Counted from the first letter of the stretch, positions 20,929-29,579 are shown. The stretch: DNA of 52,975 bases from Panacagrimonas sp052386745 (GCA_052386745.1 JBQTJW010000041.1:1-52975), one strand, 5' to 3'. Notes: generated from the sequence alone by a model not told the origin. Made by a program: numbers and translations.

Positions 20929-21744
20929 ATGCGCACCCTGTCTCCCCTGATTGCGGCATCCCTGCTGGCGGTTGCGAGCTGGACGGTCACAGCCGGGCAA
21001 AGCCTGGAAGACGTGATCGCCGGTAAGCATCGCCCGGCGGAAAACCGTGCACGCGATGTCTATCGCCACCCGCTCGAAACCCTGCGCTTTTTTGATATCA
21101 AGCCCGACCAGCGCGTCGTCGAAGTCTGGCCAGGCGGAGGCTGGTACACGGAAATCCTCGCGCCCTACCTGCGCGAATCGGGCCAGTACATCGCCGCGGG
21201 CTTCGTCGTAGACGCCAGTACGCCCAAGTACCGGGTGGAGATGATGGAAAGCCTGGTGGCGTCAATGGCCGCATCCCCCGAAATCTACGGCAAGCCGATC
21301 GTCACGGCCCTGGGCGCTCCGAGCGCCTACGAGGCGGCCCCGGCGGGCACGGTTGATCGCGTGCTGACCTTCCGCAACGTGCACAACTGGCTGAAGGCAG
21401 GCTACGAGGCGCCGATGTTCAAGGCGTTCTACGACGCGCTCAAGCCGGGCGGCGTGCTCGGCGTGGTGGAGCATCGCGCCAGGCCCGGCACACCGCTCGA
21501 AAAGATGAAAGCCTCGGGCTACGTGACCGAGGCCAAGGTGATCGAACTCGCCACCGCGGCGGGCTTCACGCTCGACTCGCGTTCCGAGATCAATGCCAAC
21601 CCCAAGGACAGCGCCGACCATCCGGAAGGCGTCTGGACGCTCCCGCCCATCCTTCGCCTCGGCGACAAGGATCGCGAAAAATATCTGGCCATCGGCGAGT
21701 CGGACCGCATGACGCTTCGGTTCGTGAAGCCCAAGGCGGAATGA
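20929..21744 (+). CDS. Exported class I SAM-dependent methyltransferase-like protein
   Basis: A 271-residue protein from an ATG with a near-perfect AAAGGAGT site. Residues 1-23 look like a cleavable signal peptide (LIAASLLAVASWTVTAGQ). Motif I of a Rossmann methyltransferase is VVEVWPGGGWYTEILAPYL, and a post-motif segment reads VDRVLTFRNVHNW, as in the COG4798-type predicted methyltransferases. The substrate is unknown; a SAM-dependent enzyme outside the cytoplasm would lack an obvious cofactor source, so export or activity needs proof. Last gene before a convergent pair. Confidence 0.82.
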   Translation: MRTLSPLIAASLLAVASWTVTAGQSLEDVIAGKHRPAENRARDVYRHPLETLRFFDIKPDQRVVEVWPGGGWYTEILAPYLRESGQYIAAGFVVDASTPKYRVEMMESLVASMAASPEIYGKPIVTALGAPSAYEAAPAGTVDRVLTFRNVHNWLKAGYEAPMFKAFYDALKPGGVLGVVEHRARPGTPLEKMKASGYVTEAKVIELATAAGFTLDSRSEINANPKDSADHPEGVWTLPPILRLGDKDREKYLAIGESDRMTLRFVKPKAE

Positions 21745-21924
21745 TCGTCCCCTGGCTTGAACGATGAGGGTCAACTCATGCCATCTAGCGCGACCCCTGC
21801 CGCAGAGCACATCAGAACGCGCGGCAGCTCGGTTCAAGGCTTGAGATCCGGATAACCGCATCTGCGGCGATCCATGCGAACGCTTCCGGCCGCACTCCCG
21901 ACCGTAGCCGGGCTGGCCTTGATC

Positions 21925-22803
21925 TCAAATGGAAGACACCACGGCGGAGGCCACCAGCACGGGACCACTCGGGCCCTTGCCGGTCTTGGAGCCGCCGGTG
22001 GGTTCCAGGCTGATGGCGACTTTCCCGCTGCCCTTGGGCTTCAGGCCCGACGGCAGCGAGCCTTGCACGCCGCCGTTTCGCGGCAGCAGCCCCAGCGAGG
22101 TGACCCCGCCGGCGTCATCCAGCCACCACAGCTCGTAATCCTGATCCTTGCCCAGCTTGGAGGCGGCATTGGCGCTGACCCGGATCGAGCGGGAGTCGGG
22201 CAGCACGCTCACGGTCCACTGCGCGTCCTCGTTCGGCAGTCGCACCGCCGCCACGTAAGCCTGTACGGGTACCGGTACCTTCACCTTGATCTTGACCGGC
22301 ACCGGGACCTCGACGCGCACCGGCACCTCGACGCGGACGGGGACTTCCACCCGCACCGGCACTTCGACGCGGACGGGGACTTCCACCCGCACCGGCACTT
22401 CCACCCGCACGATCCTCGGTTCCGGGATGGGCGGCGGCGGAATCTGCATCTGCCGGTACAGCAGGGCGCCCAGCACCATGCTGGCGGCGGTCGAAAGGCC
22501 GGCCCAGCCCTTCCACAGGCCCACGTTGGCGGCCCTGGGCACAGGAGCGGGGACGATCGGCACGACCTTGGCGGCGCCCTGTCGCATCCGCTGCTGGATG
22601 CCGGTCCACACCACGTCGCGCGGGGCAACGTGCGGGTAGGCGACGGCACCGGCAAAGCGTTCCTCCCAGCGGCGCACTTCTTCGCGCAGCGCGGGATCCT
22701 GGGCCAGCAGGCGCTCGAAGCGCTTGCGCGCGGCGCCCTTGAGCGTTCCCAGAACGTACTCGGACGCCAGTGCCTGCCTGAGCGGGATCGACTGGTAGTT
22801 CAT
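21925..22803 (-). CDS. RskA-like anti-sigma factor with VRVEVP repeat
   Basis: A 292-residue membrane anti-sigma factor: cytoplasmic N-terminus (about 1-90, EYVLGTLKGAARKRFERLL), one membrane helix (about 100-118), then a periplasmic part ending in an RskA-type domain (ELWWLDDAGGVTSLGLLP). Between helix and domain lies a stretch of six VRVEVP units followed by PVKIKVKVPVPV, with alternating charged and valine residues. The start codon is separated from the sigma stop by a single base (TGACATG), so the pair is translationally coupled. It presumably holds the ECF sigma at the membrane; the signal is unknown. Confidence 0.88.
   Translation of the reverse strand: MNYQSIPLRQALASEYVLGTLKGAARKRFERLLAQDPALREEVRRWEERFAGAVAYPHVAPRDVVWTGIQQRMRQGAAKVVPIVPAPVPRAANVGLWKGWAGLSTAASMVLGALLYRQMQIPPPPIPEPRIVRVEVPVRVEVPVRVEVPVRVEVPVRVEVPVRVEVPVPVKIKVKVPVPVQAYVAAVRLPNEDAQWTVSVLPDSRSIRVSANAASKLGKDQDYELWWLDDAGGVTSLGLLPRNGGVQGSLPSGLKPKGSGKVAISLEPTGGSKTGKGPSGPVLVASAVVSSI
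22298..22405 (-). repeat. Six 18-bp tandem repeats in the anti-sigma gene
   Basis: Six in-frame 18-base units encode six VEVPVR hexapeptides. The units fall into two alternating sequence types (CGCACCGGCACTTCGACG-like and CGGACGGGGACTTCCACC-like, plus strand), which points to expansion by a 36-base double unit. Copy number could vary between strains. Confidence 0.9.
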
Positions 22804-22804
22804 G

Positions 22805-23368
22805 TCATGTGTCCATGACTTCGCGCAGGCGGGCCAGCCCGCGGCGAACCCAGCTCTTGACCGTGCCCAGCGGGGCGTTCAGGCGCTCCGCCAGCTCCTG
22901 GTGCGTATACCCCTCGTAGTACGCCAGCAGCACGGCCTCGCGCTGCTCCGGCGGCAGTTCCCGCAGCCCGAGACGCATGCGCGCAATCCCCTGGCTCTCG
23001 CTGGCACGGGCCAGCGGGTCCTGCGAATCGTCGGCGAGCGTCATGGGCGGGAGCGTGTGCTCCTCTTCGCCATCGGGCAGCTCGACCTCGGGACGCTTGA
23101 CGCGCAAAAGGTCCAGCGCACGATAGCGGGCCACGCTGAGCATCCACGTGAGTGGCGCCCCCTTCTCGCTGTCGTAGGTTTCCGCCTTTTGCCATATCTT
23201 GATGTAGCAGTCTTGTACGGCTTCTTCAGCCCAGTCGCGTCGCTGCAACATACGCAGCAGCAATCCGAACAGATGCGAACTGGTGAGGCGGTACAGCTCG
23301 GCGAACGAGCGCTCGTCCCCCGTCGCAGTGGCGATTAGCAGGCTCTTCAGCTGCTCTACGTCGGCCAT
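22805..23368 (-). CDS. ECF RNA polymerase sigma factor (SigK-like)
   Basis: A 187-residue sigma-70 family ECF factor from the ATG giving MADVEQLKSLL; a longer in-frame start upstream is less likely. Region 2 is at about 25-90 (DWAEEAVQDCYIKIWQ, core RNA polymerase and -10 contacts). Region 4 is at about 130-185, with the helix-turn-helix THQELAERLNAPLGTVKSW. The anti-sigma gene follows after one base. This architecture and the RskA partner match the SigK/RskA group. Target promoters were not identified. Confidence 0.93.
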   Translation of the reverse strand: MADVEQLKSLLIATATGDERSFAELYRLTSSHLFGLLLRMLQRRDWAEEAVQDCYIKIWQKAETYDSEKGAPLTWMLSVARYRALDLLRVKRPEVELPDGEEEHTLPPMTLADDSQDPLARASESQGIARMRLGLRELPPEQREAVLLAYYEGYTHQELAERLNAPLGTVKSWVRRGLARLREVMDT

Positions 23369-23553
23369 TCGGGGTGATCGTCTCTTAATTATATTTTGCG
23401 CATCATAGCGGTACGCGACGCTAGGCAAGGCGATCGCGCCACTGTTTCACGGGGTGTGGTCGGTGCCGAGAATGGCGCATCCGTGACATTCATGAAAGCC
23501 GGGGCATCTTTTCCGCGTCCTATAATCCGGCTCGGTCCCGTCGAGAAAACGTC

Positions 23554-24555
23554 TTGAGCAACGCCCGATTTCCCGCCCTGCGGCCTCGCCGCCTGCGCCA
23601 GTCCGCGGCCATCCGCGCCATGGTGCGCGAAACCCATCTTGCCCCGGGGCATCTCATCCAGCCGCTGTTCGTTGCCGAGGGGGATCTTCAGGGGCCGGTG
23701 GCGTCGATGCCGGGCGTGGCGCGCATGGACATCGACGCGCTGGTGAGGGAATGCGCCGAGCTGCAGCGGCTCGGCGTGGGCTGCGTGGCGCTGTTCCCGG
23801 TGATTCCGCAGCCCCTGAAGAACGACGAGGGCAACGAGGCGCTCAACCCCGAGGGCCTGGTGCCGCGGGCGGTCAAGGCCGTCAAGCGGACCTGCCCGGG
23901 GTTGGCGGTGATGGTGGACGTGGCGCTGGACCCGTTCACCTCGCACGGTCACGACGGCGTGCTCGACGCCGCCGGCGACGTGGCCAACGACGCCACGGTG
24001 GAGGTGCTGCGCCGGCAGGCGCTGGTGTACGCGCGGGCAGGGGCCGACATCCTCGCGCCCAGCGACATGATGGACGGGCGCGTCGGCCAGATCCGCGAGG
24101 TGCTGGAGCGCGACAGCCAGAAAAACGTGCTGATCCTGTCGTACGCGGCCAAGTACGCGTCGAGCTTCTACGGGCCGTTCCGCGAGGCGGTGGGCTCCTC
24201 TCGCAACCTCGGCAAGGCCGACAAGCGCAGCTACCAGATGGACCCGGCCAACACCGACGAGGCGCTGCGCGAAGTGGCCCTGGACCTGGCCGAGGGCGCG
24301 GATATCGTCATGGTCAAGCCCGGCATGCCGTACCTGGACGTGGTGCGCCGGGTCAAGGAGCGCTTCGAGGTGCCGGTGGCCGCCTACCAGGTGAGTGGCG
24401 AGTACGCCATGCTGCACGCCGCGATCGCCAACGGCTGGCTGGACCGGCGCAGTGCGCTGATGGAGGCGCTGCTGTGTTTCCGGCGCGCCGGCGCCGACCT
24501 CATCTTCACCTACTACGCCAGGCAGGCCGCGGTCTGGCTCGCCGAAACGCACTGA
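23554..24555 (+). CDS. hemB: Delta-aminolevulinic acid dehydratase (porphobilinogen synthase)
   Basis: Joins two 5-aminolevulinate molecules into porphobilinogen for heme. 333 residues from a TTG start (SNARFPALRPRRLRQSAAIRAMVRET); no ATG would preserve the family N-terminus. Active-site lysines are in SYAAKYASSFYGPF and the Schiff-base site DIVMVKPGMPYLD. The metal loop reads DVALDPFTSHGHDGVL: the zinc cysteines of the E. coli enzyme are replaced by Ala and Asp, the pattern of Mg-dependent Pseudomonas-type enzymes. A TATAAT hexamer lies 28 bases before the start, without a clear -35. aroE follows after eight bases. Confidence 0.96.
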   Translation: MSNARFPALRPRRLRQSAAIRAMVRETHLAPGHLIQPLFVAEGDLQGPVASMPGVARMDIDALVRECAELQRLGVGCVALFPVIPQPLKNDEGNEALNPEGLVPRAVKAVKRTCPGLAVMVDVALDPFTSHGHDGVLDAAGDVANDATVEVLRRQALVYARAGADILAPSDMMDGRVGQIREVLERDSQKNVLILSYAAKYASSFYGPFREAVGSSRNLGKADKRSYQMDPANTDEALREVALDLAEGADIVMVKPGMPYLDVVRRVKERFEVPVAAYQVSGEYAMLHAAIANGWLDRRSALMEALLCFRRAGADLIFTYYARQAAVWLAETH

Positions 24556-24563
24556 AATCTCAC

Positions 24564-25457
24564 ATGGACCGTTACGCCGTCATCGGCCAGCCCATCTCGC
24601 ACTCGCGCTCGCCGCTCATCCACGCGCAATTTGCGCAGCAGACGAAACAGGCCTTGAGCTACGAGGCCATCGAGATCGCACCCGCGGCGCTAGCCCTGGA
24701 ACTCAAGCGGCTGCACGGCGAGGGCTTTTGCGGGCTCAACATAACGCTGCCGCACAAGCAGGCCGTGGCCAGGCTGTGCGAATCGGTCTCGGCGCGGGCG
24801 CAGCTGGCCGGCGCAGTCAACACCCTGGCACGCACCGAAACCGGCTGGACCGGCGACAACACCGATGGCGAGGGCTTCCTGGCCGATCTGGCGCGGCTCG
24901 GCATCGACGTTCGCAGTCGCAGCGTGCTGATCCTGGGCGCGGGCGGTGCGACGCGCGGAATCCTCGGCCCGCTGCTGTCGCTTGGGTCCGCATCGGTGGT
25001 GGTGTCAAACCGCAACCCCTGGAAGCCCGAAGAACTCATGGAGCTGTTCAAGCCGGTGGGAGCAGTCGTTCCGCGCACCCATATCGCGCTCAAGGGCGAC
25101 CGCTTCGACGTCATCCTCAACGCCACTTCCGCCGGCCACCAGGGCGTGATGCCCCCGCTGCCGGGCCCGCTGCTGGTGCCTGGCGGGATCTGCTACGACC
25201 TCAGCTACGGTGCGGCGCACGCGCCGTTCGCCGCCTGGGCCCACAGGCAGGGCGCGGGCCGGATCGAAGATGGCCTGGGCATGCTGGTCGGGCAGGCTGC
25301 ATCGGCGTTCCAGCTTTGGCGCGGACTGCGGCCGCAAACGTCGCCGGTGATGGACGTGCTACGCCGGCAGATGCAGCTGGACGCCAGCGCCGACGAGCAG
25401 GTTGCAGGCCACCAGCCGGTGCGCCGGCACCACGTGGAACTGCCGCCGCAGGACTGA
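24564..25457 (+). CDS. aroE: Shikimate dehydrogenase
   Basis: NADPH-dependent reduction of 3-dehydroshikimate in aromatic amino acid synthesis. Family start MDRYAVIGQPISHSRSPLIH; substrate Lys and Asp in NITLPHKQA and GDNTDGEGFLADL; nucleotide loop LGAGGATRGIL. At 297 residues it is about 25 longer than the E. coli enzyme because of a C-terminal tail rich in Gln and Arg after the final helix. It is likely in an operon with hemB and runs convergently into tatC. Confidence 0.95.
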   Translation: MDRYAVIGQPISHSRSPLIHAQFAQQTKQALSYEAIEIAPAALALELKRLHGEGFCGLNITLPHKQAVARLCESVSARAQLAGAVNTLARTETGWTGDNTDGEGFLADLARLGIDVRSRSVLILGAGGATRGILGPLLSLGSASVVVSNRNPWKPEELMELFKPVGAVVPRTHIALKGDRFDVILNATSAGHQGVMPPLPGPLLVPGGICYDLSYGAAHAPFAAWAHRQGAGRIEDGLGMLVGQAASAFQLWRGLRPQTSPVMDVLRRQMQLDASADEQVAGHQPVRRHHVELPPQD

Positions 25458-25485
25458 TCCCCCCGGATCGAAGAGGTTGCCCGGG

Positions 25486-25522
25486 GCCTACCGCAGCCTA
25501 CCCGCTGCCTACCGCTGCCTAC
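25486..25522. repeat. Short GCCTACCGCT direct repeats at the tatC end
   Basis: Three copies and a partial fourth of a 10-11 base unit (GCCTACCGCA, GCCTACCCGCT, GCCTACCGCT, GCCTAC) fill the gap between aroE and tatC and include the tatC stop codon. The significance is unknown. Confidence 0.6.
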
Positions 25523-26319
25523 TTGGATTCCGCGACCTGCTTGCCTTCGCCGGATCGCGCGGCCGGCGACGTCCATTGCGCCGCAAGGATGCCGATCTCG
25601 TAGAGGATGTATGTGGGCACCGCCAGCAGGAACTGCGACAGGATGTCCGGTGGCGTCAGCACGGCCGCCACCACGAAACAGCCCACCAGTACGTATTGGC
25701 GCTGGGCCTTGAGCTGCGTGGTGGTGACGAACCCGGTGCTGACCATGAGCACGATCGCCACCGGCGTCTCGAACGCGAGGCCGAAGGCAAGGAAGATCGA
25801 CAGGATGAAGTTCAGGTACTTGTTGATATCGGTCATCACCGCGACGCCCTCGGGCGCCACGCTGACCAGGAACTTGAACACCGTTGGCAGCACAAGGAAG
25901 TACGCCATCGCGATGCCGGCGTAGAACAGCAGGGTGCTGGACAGCAGCAGCGGACCAACCAGGCGCCGCTCGGTCTTGTAGAGGCCGGGCGCCACGAACC
26001 CCCACATCTGGTACAGCGACCATGGCATGGACAGGACAACCGCCAGCACGCCGGCCAGTTTCAATGGCGCAAAGAACGGGGACGCGACCTCGGTCGCGAT
26101 CATCGACGTGCCCTCCGGCATCAGCCGCATCAGCGGCTGGGCGGCGAAAGCGTAGATTTCCTTGGAGAAATACGCGATGGGACCGAAGACGACGGCAACG
26201 CCATAGAACATCCTGAGAATGCAGTCCCGCAACTCCATCAGGTGCATCAGGAGCGGCAGATCGGGCGTTGACGCTTCGGTGCGCTCCTCGTTCAGATTGC
26301 GTTCGTCGTATCCGCTCAC
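25519..26319 (-). CDS. tatC: Sec-independent translocase subunit TatC
   Basis: Six-helix inner-membrane receptor of the twin-arginine export system, binding RR signal peptides with TatB. 266 residues: N-terminal LPLLMHLMELRDCILRMFYGV and a central MPWSLYQMWGFVAPGLYKTERR segment typical of the family, with hydrophobic helices throughout. The ATG overlaps the tatB stop by four bases (ATGA), so translation is coupled. The C-terminal tail is short and hydrophilic. Confidence 0.96.
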   Translation of the reverse strand: MSGYDERNLNEERTEASTPDLPLLMHLMELRDCILRMFYGVAVVFGPIAYFSKEIYAFAAQPLMRLMPEGTSMIATEVASPFFAPLKLAGVLAVVLSMPWSLYQMWGFVAPGLYKTERRLVGPLLLSSTLLFYAGIAMAYFLVLPTVFKFLVSVAPEGVAVMTDINKYLNFILSIFLAFGLAFETPVAIVLMVSTGFVTTTQLKAQRQYVLVGCFVVAAVLTPPDILSQFLLAVPTYILYEIGILAAQWTSPAARSGEGKQVAESK

Positions 26320-26606
26320 GGTTTCTTCGCCGTATCCCGCATGGCGCTTTGATTCATGTTCTGAGATTCACGCTCGACGGACGCCTCCGCTTCCTTGAGC
26401 GCGCTCTTGGCTTCCTGCAGCTGGCGCTTGATCTCGATCACGCTGGTTTCGCGATCGAGCTCGGCCGACAGCGTGCGCATGTACGACTTGGCTTTTCCCG
26501 CCCAACGCCCCACGGAGCGGGCCAGCTTGGGGAGTTTCTCCGGGCCAAGCACGACCAGTGCTACCACGAAGCACATGGCCAGTTCCGAAAAGCTGATGTC
26601 GAACAA
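26316..26606 (-). CDS. tatB: Twin-arginine translocase subunit TatB
   Basis: A 96-residue protein with one N-terminal membrane helix (MFDISFSELAMCFVVALVVLG), the hinge GPEKLPKLAR, and a long charged amphipathic/coiled helix, as in TatB. TatB differs from TatA by the Glu-containing FSEL motif in the helix. It lies between tatA and tatC in the usual order. Confidence 0.95.
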   Translation of the reverse strand: MFDISFSELAMCFVVALVVLGPEKLPKLARSVGRWAGKAKSYMRTLSAELDRETSVIEIKRQLQEAKSALKEAEASVERESQNMNQSAMRDTAKKP

Positions 26607-26615
26607 GGCTGGGTC

Positions 26616-26846
26616 CTAGACCTTGTTGGATTCGCGGGCCGCTTCCTCAGCGGTCTTCTGCTCGGCGGTCAGGACGCCGGGATCCTTGGGCGCATCGCCC
26701 TCGGCCTCGCCTTCCTTCATGGCGCCCTTGAAGTTCTTGATGGCGCCGCCGAGGTCGCCGCCGAGGTTGCGCAGCTTCTTGGTGCCGAACACCAGAACGA
26801 CGATCGCCAGCACGATCAACCAGTGCCAGATGCTGAATGAACCCAT
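26616..26846 (-). CDS. tatA: Twin-arginine translocase subunit TatA
   Basis: A 76-residue pore-forming Tat component: N-terminal helix MGSFSIWHWLIVLAIVVLVF, the hinge FGTKKLRNLGGDLGGAIKNFK, then an acidic tail (AEEAARESNKV). It lies 42 bases after hisE and nine bases before tatB, so tatABC is likely transcribed with the his genes, as in pseudomonads. Confidence 0.95.
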   Translation of the reverse strand: MGSFSIWHWLIVLAIVVLVFGTKKLRNLGGDLGGAIKNFKGAMKEGEAEGDAPKDPGVLTAEQKTAEEAARESNKV

Positions 26847-26888
26847 GATATCGTCTCCTAACCAGCTGAAATCGCTGTGAATTATCGT

Positions 26889-27215
26889 CTATTGTGCACG
26901 ACCGGCCTTCTCGGCGTGGCCGGAGAGCAGGGTGCGTCTGTCCAACTCTACGGCCAGATCGCCCGGAAGGATGCCTTCGCGCGCCATCAGGACGAACACG
27001 TGGTAAATCAGGTCAACCATCTCATGGACCATTTCCGGCTTGGAACCGTTCTTGGCGGCAATCAGGGTTTCGGCGGATTCTTCGCCGATTTTCTTCAAGA
27101 TGGTGTCGAGGCCGCGCGAATAAAGACTCGCGGCATACGAAATTTTGGGGTCGGCAGACTTGCGGTCTTCCAGCGTGGCGTACAGCGTGTCCAGGGCCCG
27201 GCCGAGCTCGCTCAC
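26889..27215 (-). CDS. hisE: Phosphoribosyl-ATP pyrophosphatase
   Basis: Second step of histidine synthesis: phosphoribosyl-ATP to phosphoribosyl-AMP. 108 residues from a GTG start ten bases after the hisF stop; the upstream extension of the frame is hisF antisense. The HisE helical core is clear (IGEESAETLIAAK, MVHEMVDLIYHVFVLMAREG), with the metal-binding acidic residues. It is not fused to HisI, and no hisI lies between hisF and hisE, where it commonly sits. Confidence 0.93.
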   Translation of the reverse strand: MSELGRALDTLYATLEDRKSADPKISYAASLYSRGLDTILKKIGEESAETLIAAKNGSKPEMVHEMVDLIYHVFVLMAREGILPGDLAVELDRRTLLSGHAEKAGRAQ

Positions 27216-27225
27216 GGTGGCGCGC

Positions 27226-28020
27226 TCAGATGACGAAGGCCGGCAGGGCCTGTTCGCGCACGCGCACGCCGCGTTCGGCCAGGAAGCGCTTGGCCTCGCC
27301 GATGCTGTAGGTGCCCTGGTGGAAGATGCTGGCGGCCAGCACCGCGTCGGCGTGCCCTTCCTGCAGGCCGGCGACGAGGTGATCCAGTTGGCCGACGCCA
27401 CCGGAGGCGATCACGGGGACGGGCACGCGGTCGCAGATCTCGCGCAGCAGTTCCAGGTCGTAGCCTTCCTTGGTGCCGTCGCGGTCCATGCTCGTCACCA
27501 GCAGTTCGCCCGCGCCTTTCTGCACCATGCGCGACGCCCACTCGATGGCATCGATCCCGGTGCTCTTGCGTCCGCCGTGGGTGAAGATTTCCCAGCGCGG
27601 CGGTTCCTTCTTCTTGTTGACGCGCTTGGCGTCGATGGCCACCACGATGCACTGCACGCCGTAGCGGTCGGCGGCCTCGGACACGAAATCCGGGTTGCTG
27701 ATGGCCGCGGTGTTGATCGACACCTTGTCGGCCCCGGCGTTGAGCAGCGCGCGCACGTCGGCACTGGTGCGCACGCCGCCGCCGACCGTGAGCGGAATGT
27801 AGATCTCGCGCGCCACGGCCTCCACGGTCTTGAACAGGGTGGGACGGTCGTCGGAGCTGGCGGAAATGTCCAGGAACACCAGCTCGTCGGCGCCCTGGCG
27901 GTCGTAGCGGCGCGCCACTTCCACCGGGTCGCCGGCATCGCGCACGTCCTCGAACTTCACGCCCTTGACGACGCGGCCGCGGTCGATGTCCAGACAGGGG
28001 ATGACTCGTTTTGCCAGCAT
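27226..28020 (-). CDS. hisF: Imidazole glycerol phosphate synthase cyclase subunit
   Basis: TIM barrel that with HisH converts PRFAR to imidazole glycerol phosphate and AICAR. The start MLAKRVIPCLDID is the family start and carries the catalytic Asp11; the second catalytic Asp is in TSMDRDGTKEGYD. Phosphate loops are VGGGVR and VIASGGVG. 264 residues. It follows hisA with a gap of about 40 bases. Confidence 0.97.
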   Translation of the reverse strand: MLAKRVIPCLDIDRGRVVKGVKFEDVRDAGDPVEVARRYDRQGADELVFLDISASSDDRPTLFKTVEAVAREIYIPLTVGGGVRTSADVRALLNAGADKVSINTAAISNPDFVSEAADRYGVQCIVVAIDAKRVNKKKEPPRWEIFTHGGRKSTGIDAIEWASRMVQKGAGELLVTSMDRDGTKEGYDLELLREICDRVPVPVIASGGVGQLDHLVAGLQEGHADAVLAASIFHQGTYSIGEAKRFLAERGVRVREQALPAFVI

Positions 28021-28061
28021 CGGAAAGGACTCGTGGAAAGCGGCGCCGCCGTGGGAATGGC

Positions 28062-28784
28062 CTACTGCGCGGCCGCCAGGCATTCCTTCAGGGTCAGGCC
28101 GCCCTCGTACAGCGCGCGGCCAATGATGGCGCCCACCACGCCCTCACCCTCCAGTTCCTTGAGGCGGCGCACGTCGTCCAGCGAGGACACGCCGCCGCTG
28201 GCGATGACCGGCGTGTTCACCGCGTTGGCCAGGCGGCGGGTGGACTCCATGTTGAAGCCCTGCATCATGCCGTCGCGGCCGATGTCGGTGTAGATGATGG
28301 CTTCCACGCCGTCGCGCTCGCAGTGCTGCGCCATTTCCACCACGTCGTGGTGGGTGAGCTTGGACCAGCCATCCAGCGCCACGCGGCCGTCCTTGGCGTC
28401 CAGCCCCACGATGATGTGGCGCGGATATTCCAGGCAGAGGTCGTGCAGGAAGTGCGGCGTGTTGACCGCCTTGGTGCCGATGATGACGTACGACACGCCG
28501 GCGTCCAGGTAGCGCTGCACGGTTTCCTCGTCGCGGATGCCCCCGCCGATCTGCACCGGAATCTTCACGGCCGCCACGATCTGCTCGACCACCTTGAGGT
28601 TCACCGGCAGGCCCTTGAGCGCGCCATCCAGATCCACCACGTGCAGTCGGGCGGCGCCTTCATCGGCCCAGCGCTGGGCAACGCTGACGGGATCCTTGGA
28701 GAAGACGGTGACGTCGTCCATCCGCCCCTGACGGAGACGAACGCATTCTCCGTTCTTGAGGTCAATTGCAGGTATCAACAACAT
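28062..28784 (-). CDS. hisA: ProFAR isomerase
   Basis: Phosphoribosylformimino-AICAR-phosphate isomerase, fourth step of histidine synthesis. 240 residues: start MLLIPAIDLKNGECVRL with catalytic Asp8, opposite Asp in IYTDIGRDGMMQG, phosphate loops IGGGIR and IASGGV. It is separated from hisH by 138 bases, which could hold an internal promoter, though none was clear. Confidence 0.97.
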   Translation of the reverse strand: MLLIPAIDLKNGECVRLRQGRMDDVTVFSKDPVSVAQRWADEGAARLHVVDLDGALKGLPVNLKVVEQIVAAVKIPVQIGGGIRDEETVQRYLDAGVSYVIIGTKAVNTPHFLHDLCLEYPRHIIVGLDAKDGRVALDGWSKLTHHDVVEMAQHCERDGVEAIIYTDIGRDGMMQGFNMESTRRLANAVNTPVIASGGVSSLDDVRRLKELEGEGVVGAIIGRALYEGGLTLKECLAAAQ

Positions 28785-28922
28785 GCTGACGTGCCGGCCG
28801 AGTGTGATCGCAAAAGTAGGGCACAGCTTGGGCGCTTGGTTGCGCCTTTAATAATGAGTCCCCGTAGGCAACGGACTGTGCCTCAACGCTGTACGCCCGG
28901 CAATAGGGAGGCGGCTGGACGC

Positions 28923-29567
28923 TCAGGGCACGCCATCCCATTGGGCGAAGTTGGACAGCAGTTGCAGGCCGGCGCCCTGGCTTTTCTCCGGGTGAAACTG
29001 GAAGGCCACGATGTTGTCGCGCGCCACGGCACAGGCGAAGCGGTGCACGTAATCGGCCGTGCCGATGGCATCGGCCGGGCGCTTGGGGCGCGCATGGTAG
29101 CTGTGCACGAAATAGAACCAGCTCTGGTCCGGAACGCCATTCCAGATGGGATGCGCGCGGTCCTGCCGCACGCGGTTCCAGCCCATGTGCGGCACCTTGA
29201 GCCGGTCGGCGGCGCCATCGTTGGGCGGATCGGCGAAGCGCACCACGTCGCCCTCGAACAGTCCCAGCGCCGGAACGCCGCCGTTTTCATCGGAGAATTC
29301 CAGCATCACCTGCATGCCCAGGCAGATGCCGAGCATGGGCACTTTCTGCGAGGCTTCCAGCACCAGCTGATTGAGATCGAGCCGGCGCAGTTCGTTCATG
29401 CAGCAGCGCACGCCGCCCACGCCCGGCAGCACCAGCTTGTCGCACTTGAGCAGCTTTTCGGGATCGAAGGCGATCTCGATGCGGTCCGAGCCCGCCACGC
29501 GCTCCAGCGACTTGCCCAGCGAGTGCAGGTTGCCCATGCCGTAATCAATGATGCCGATGACAGCCAT
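28923..29567 (-). CDS. hisH: Imidazole glycerol phosphate synthase glutaminase subunit
   Basis: Class I glutaminase that supplies ammonia to HisF. 214 residues: MAVIGIIDYGMGNLHSLGKSL start, nucleophile Cys in LGICLGMQVML, and His/Glu in FQFHPEKSQG. The oxyanion segment reads LPGVGGVRCCM where most relatives have GVGAFxxxM, a small variation. The stop of hisB lies 12 bases upstream. Confidence 0.96.
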   Translation of the reverse strand: MAVIGIIDYGMGNLHSLGKSLERVAGSDRIEIAFDPEKLLKCDKLVLPGVGGVRCCMNELRRLDLNQLVLEASQKVPMLGICLGMQVMLEFSDENGGVPALGLFEGDVVRFADPPNDGAADRLKVPHMGWNRVRQDRAHPIWNGVPDQSWFYFVHSYHARPKRPADAIGTADYVHRFACAVARDNIVAFQFHPEKSQGAGLQLLSNFAQWDGVP

Positions 29568-29579
29568 TGGTCTTAACGC

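Noticed and set aside
21745..21924. A terminator between the methyltransferase and anti-sigma genes
   Set aside because: Only a 5-base stem (CCGCA/TGCGG) was found with no T-run; too weak to call.
23483..23526. A full sigma-70 promoter for hemB
   Set aside because: TATAAT at 23521 is clear, but the nearest TTGACA-like word (GTGACA at 23483) is about 32 bases away, too far for a proper spacer.
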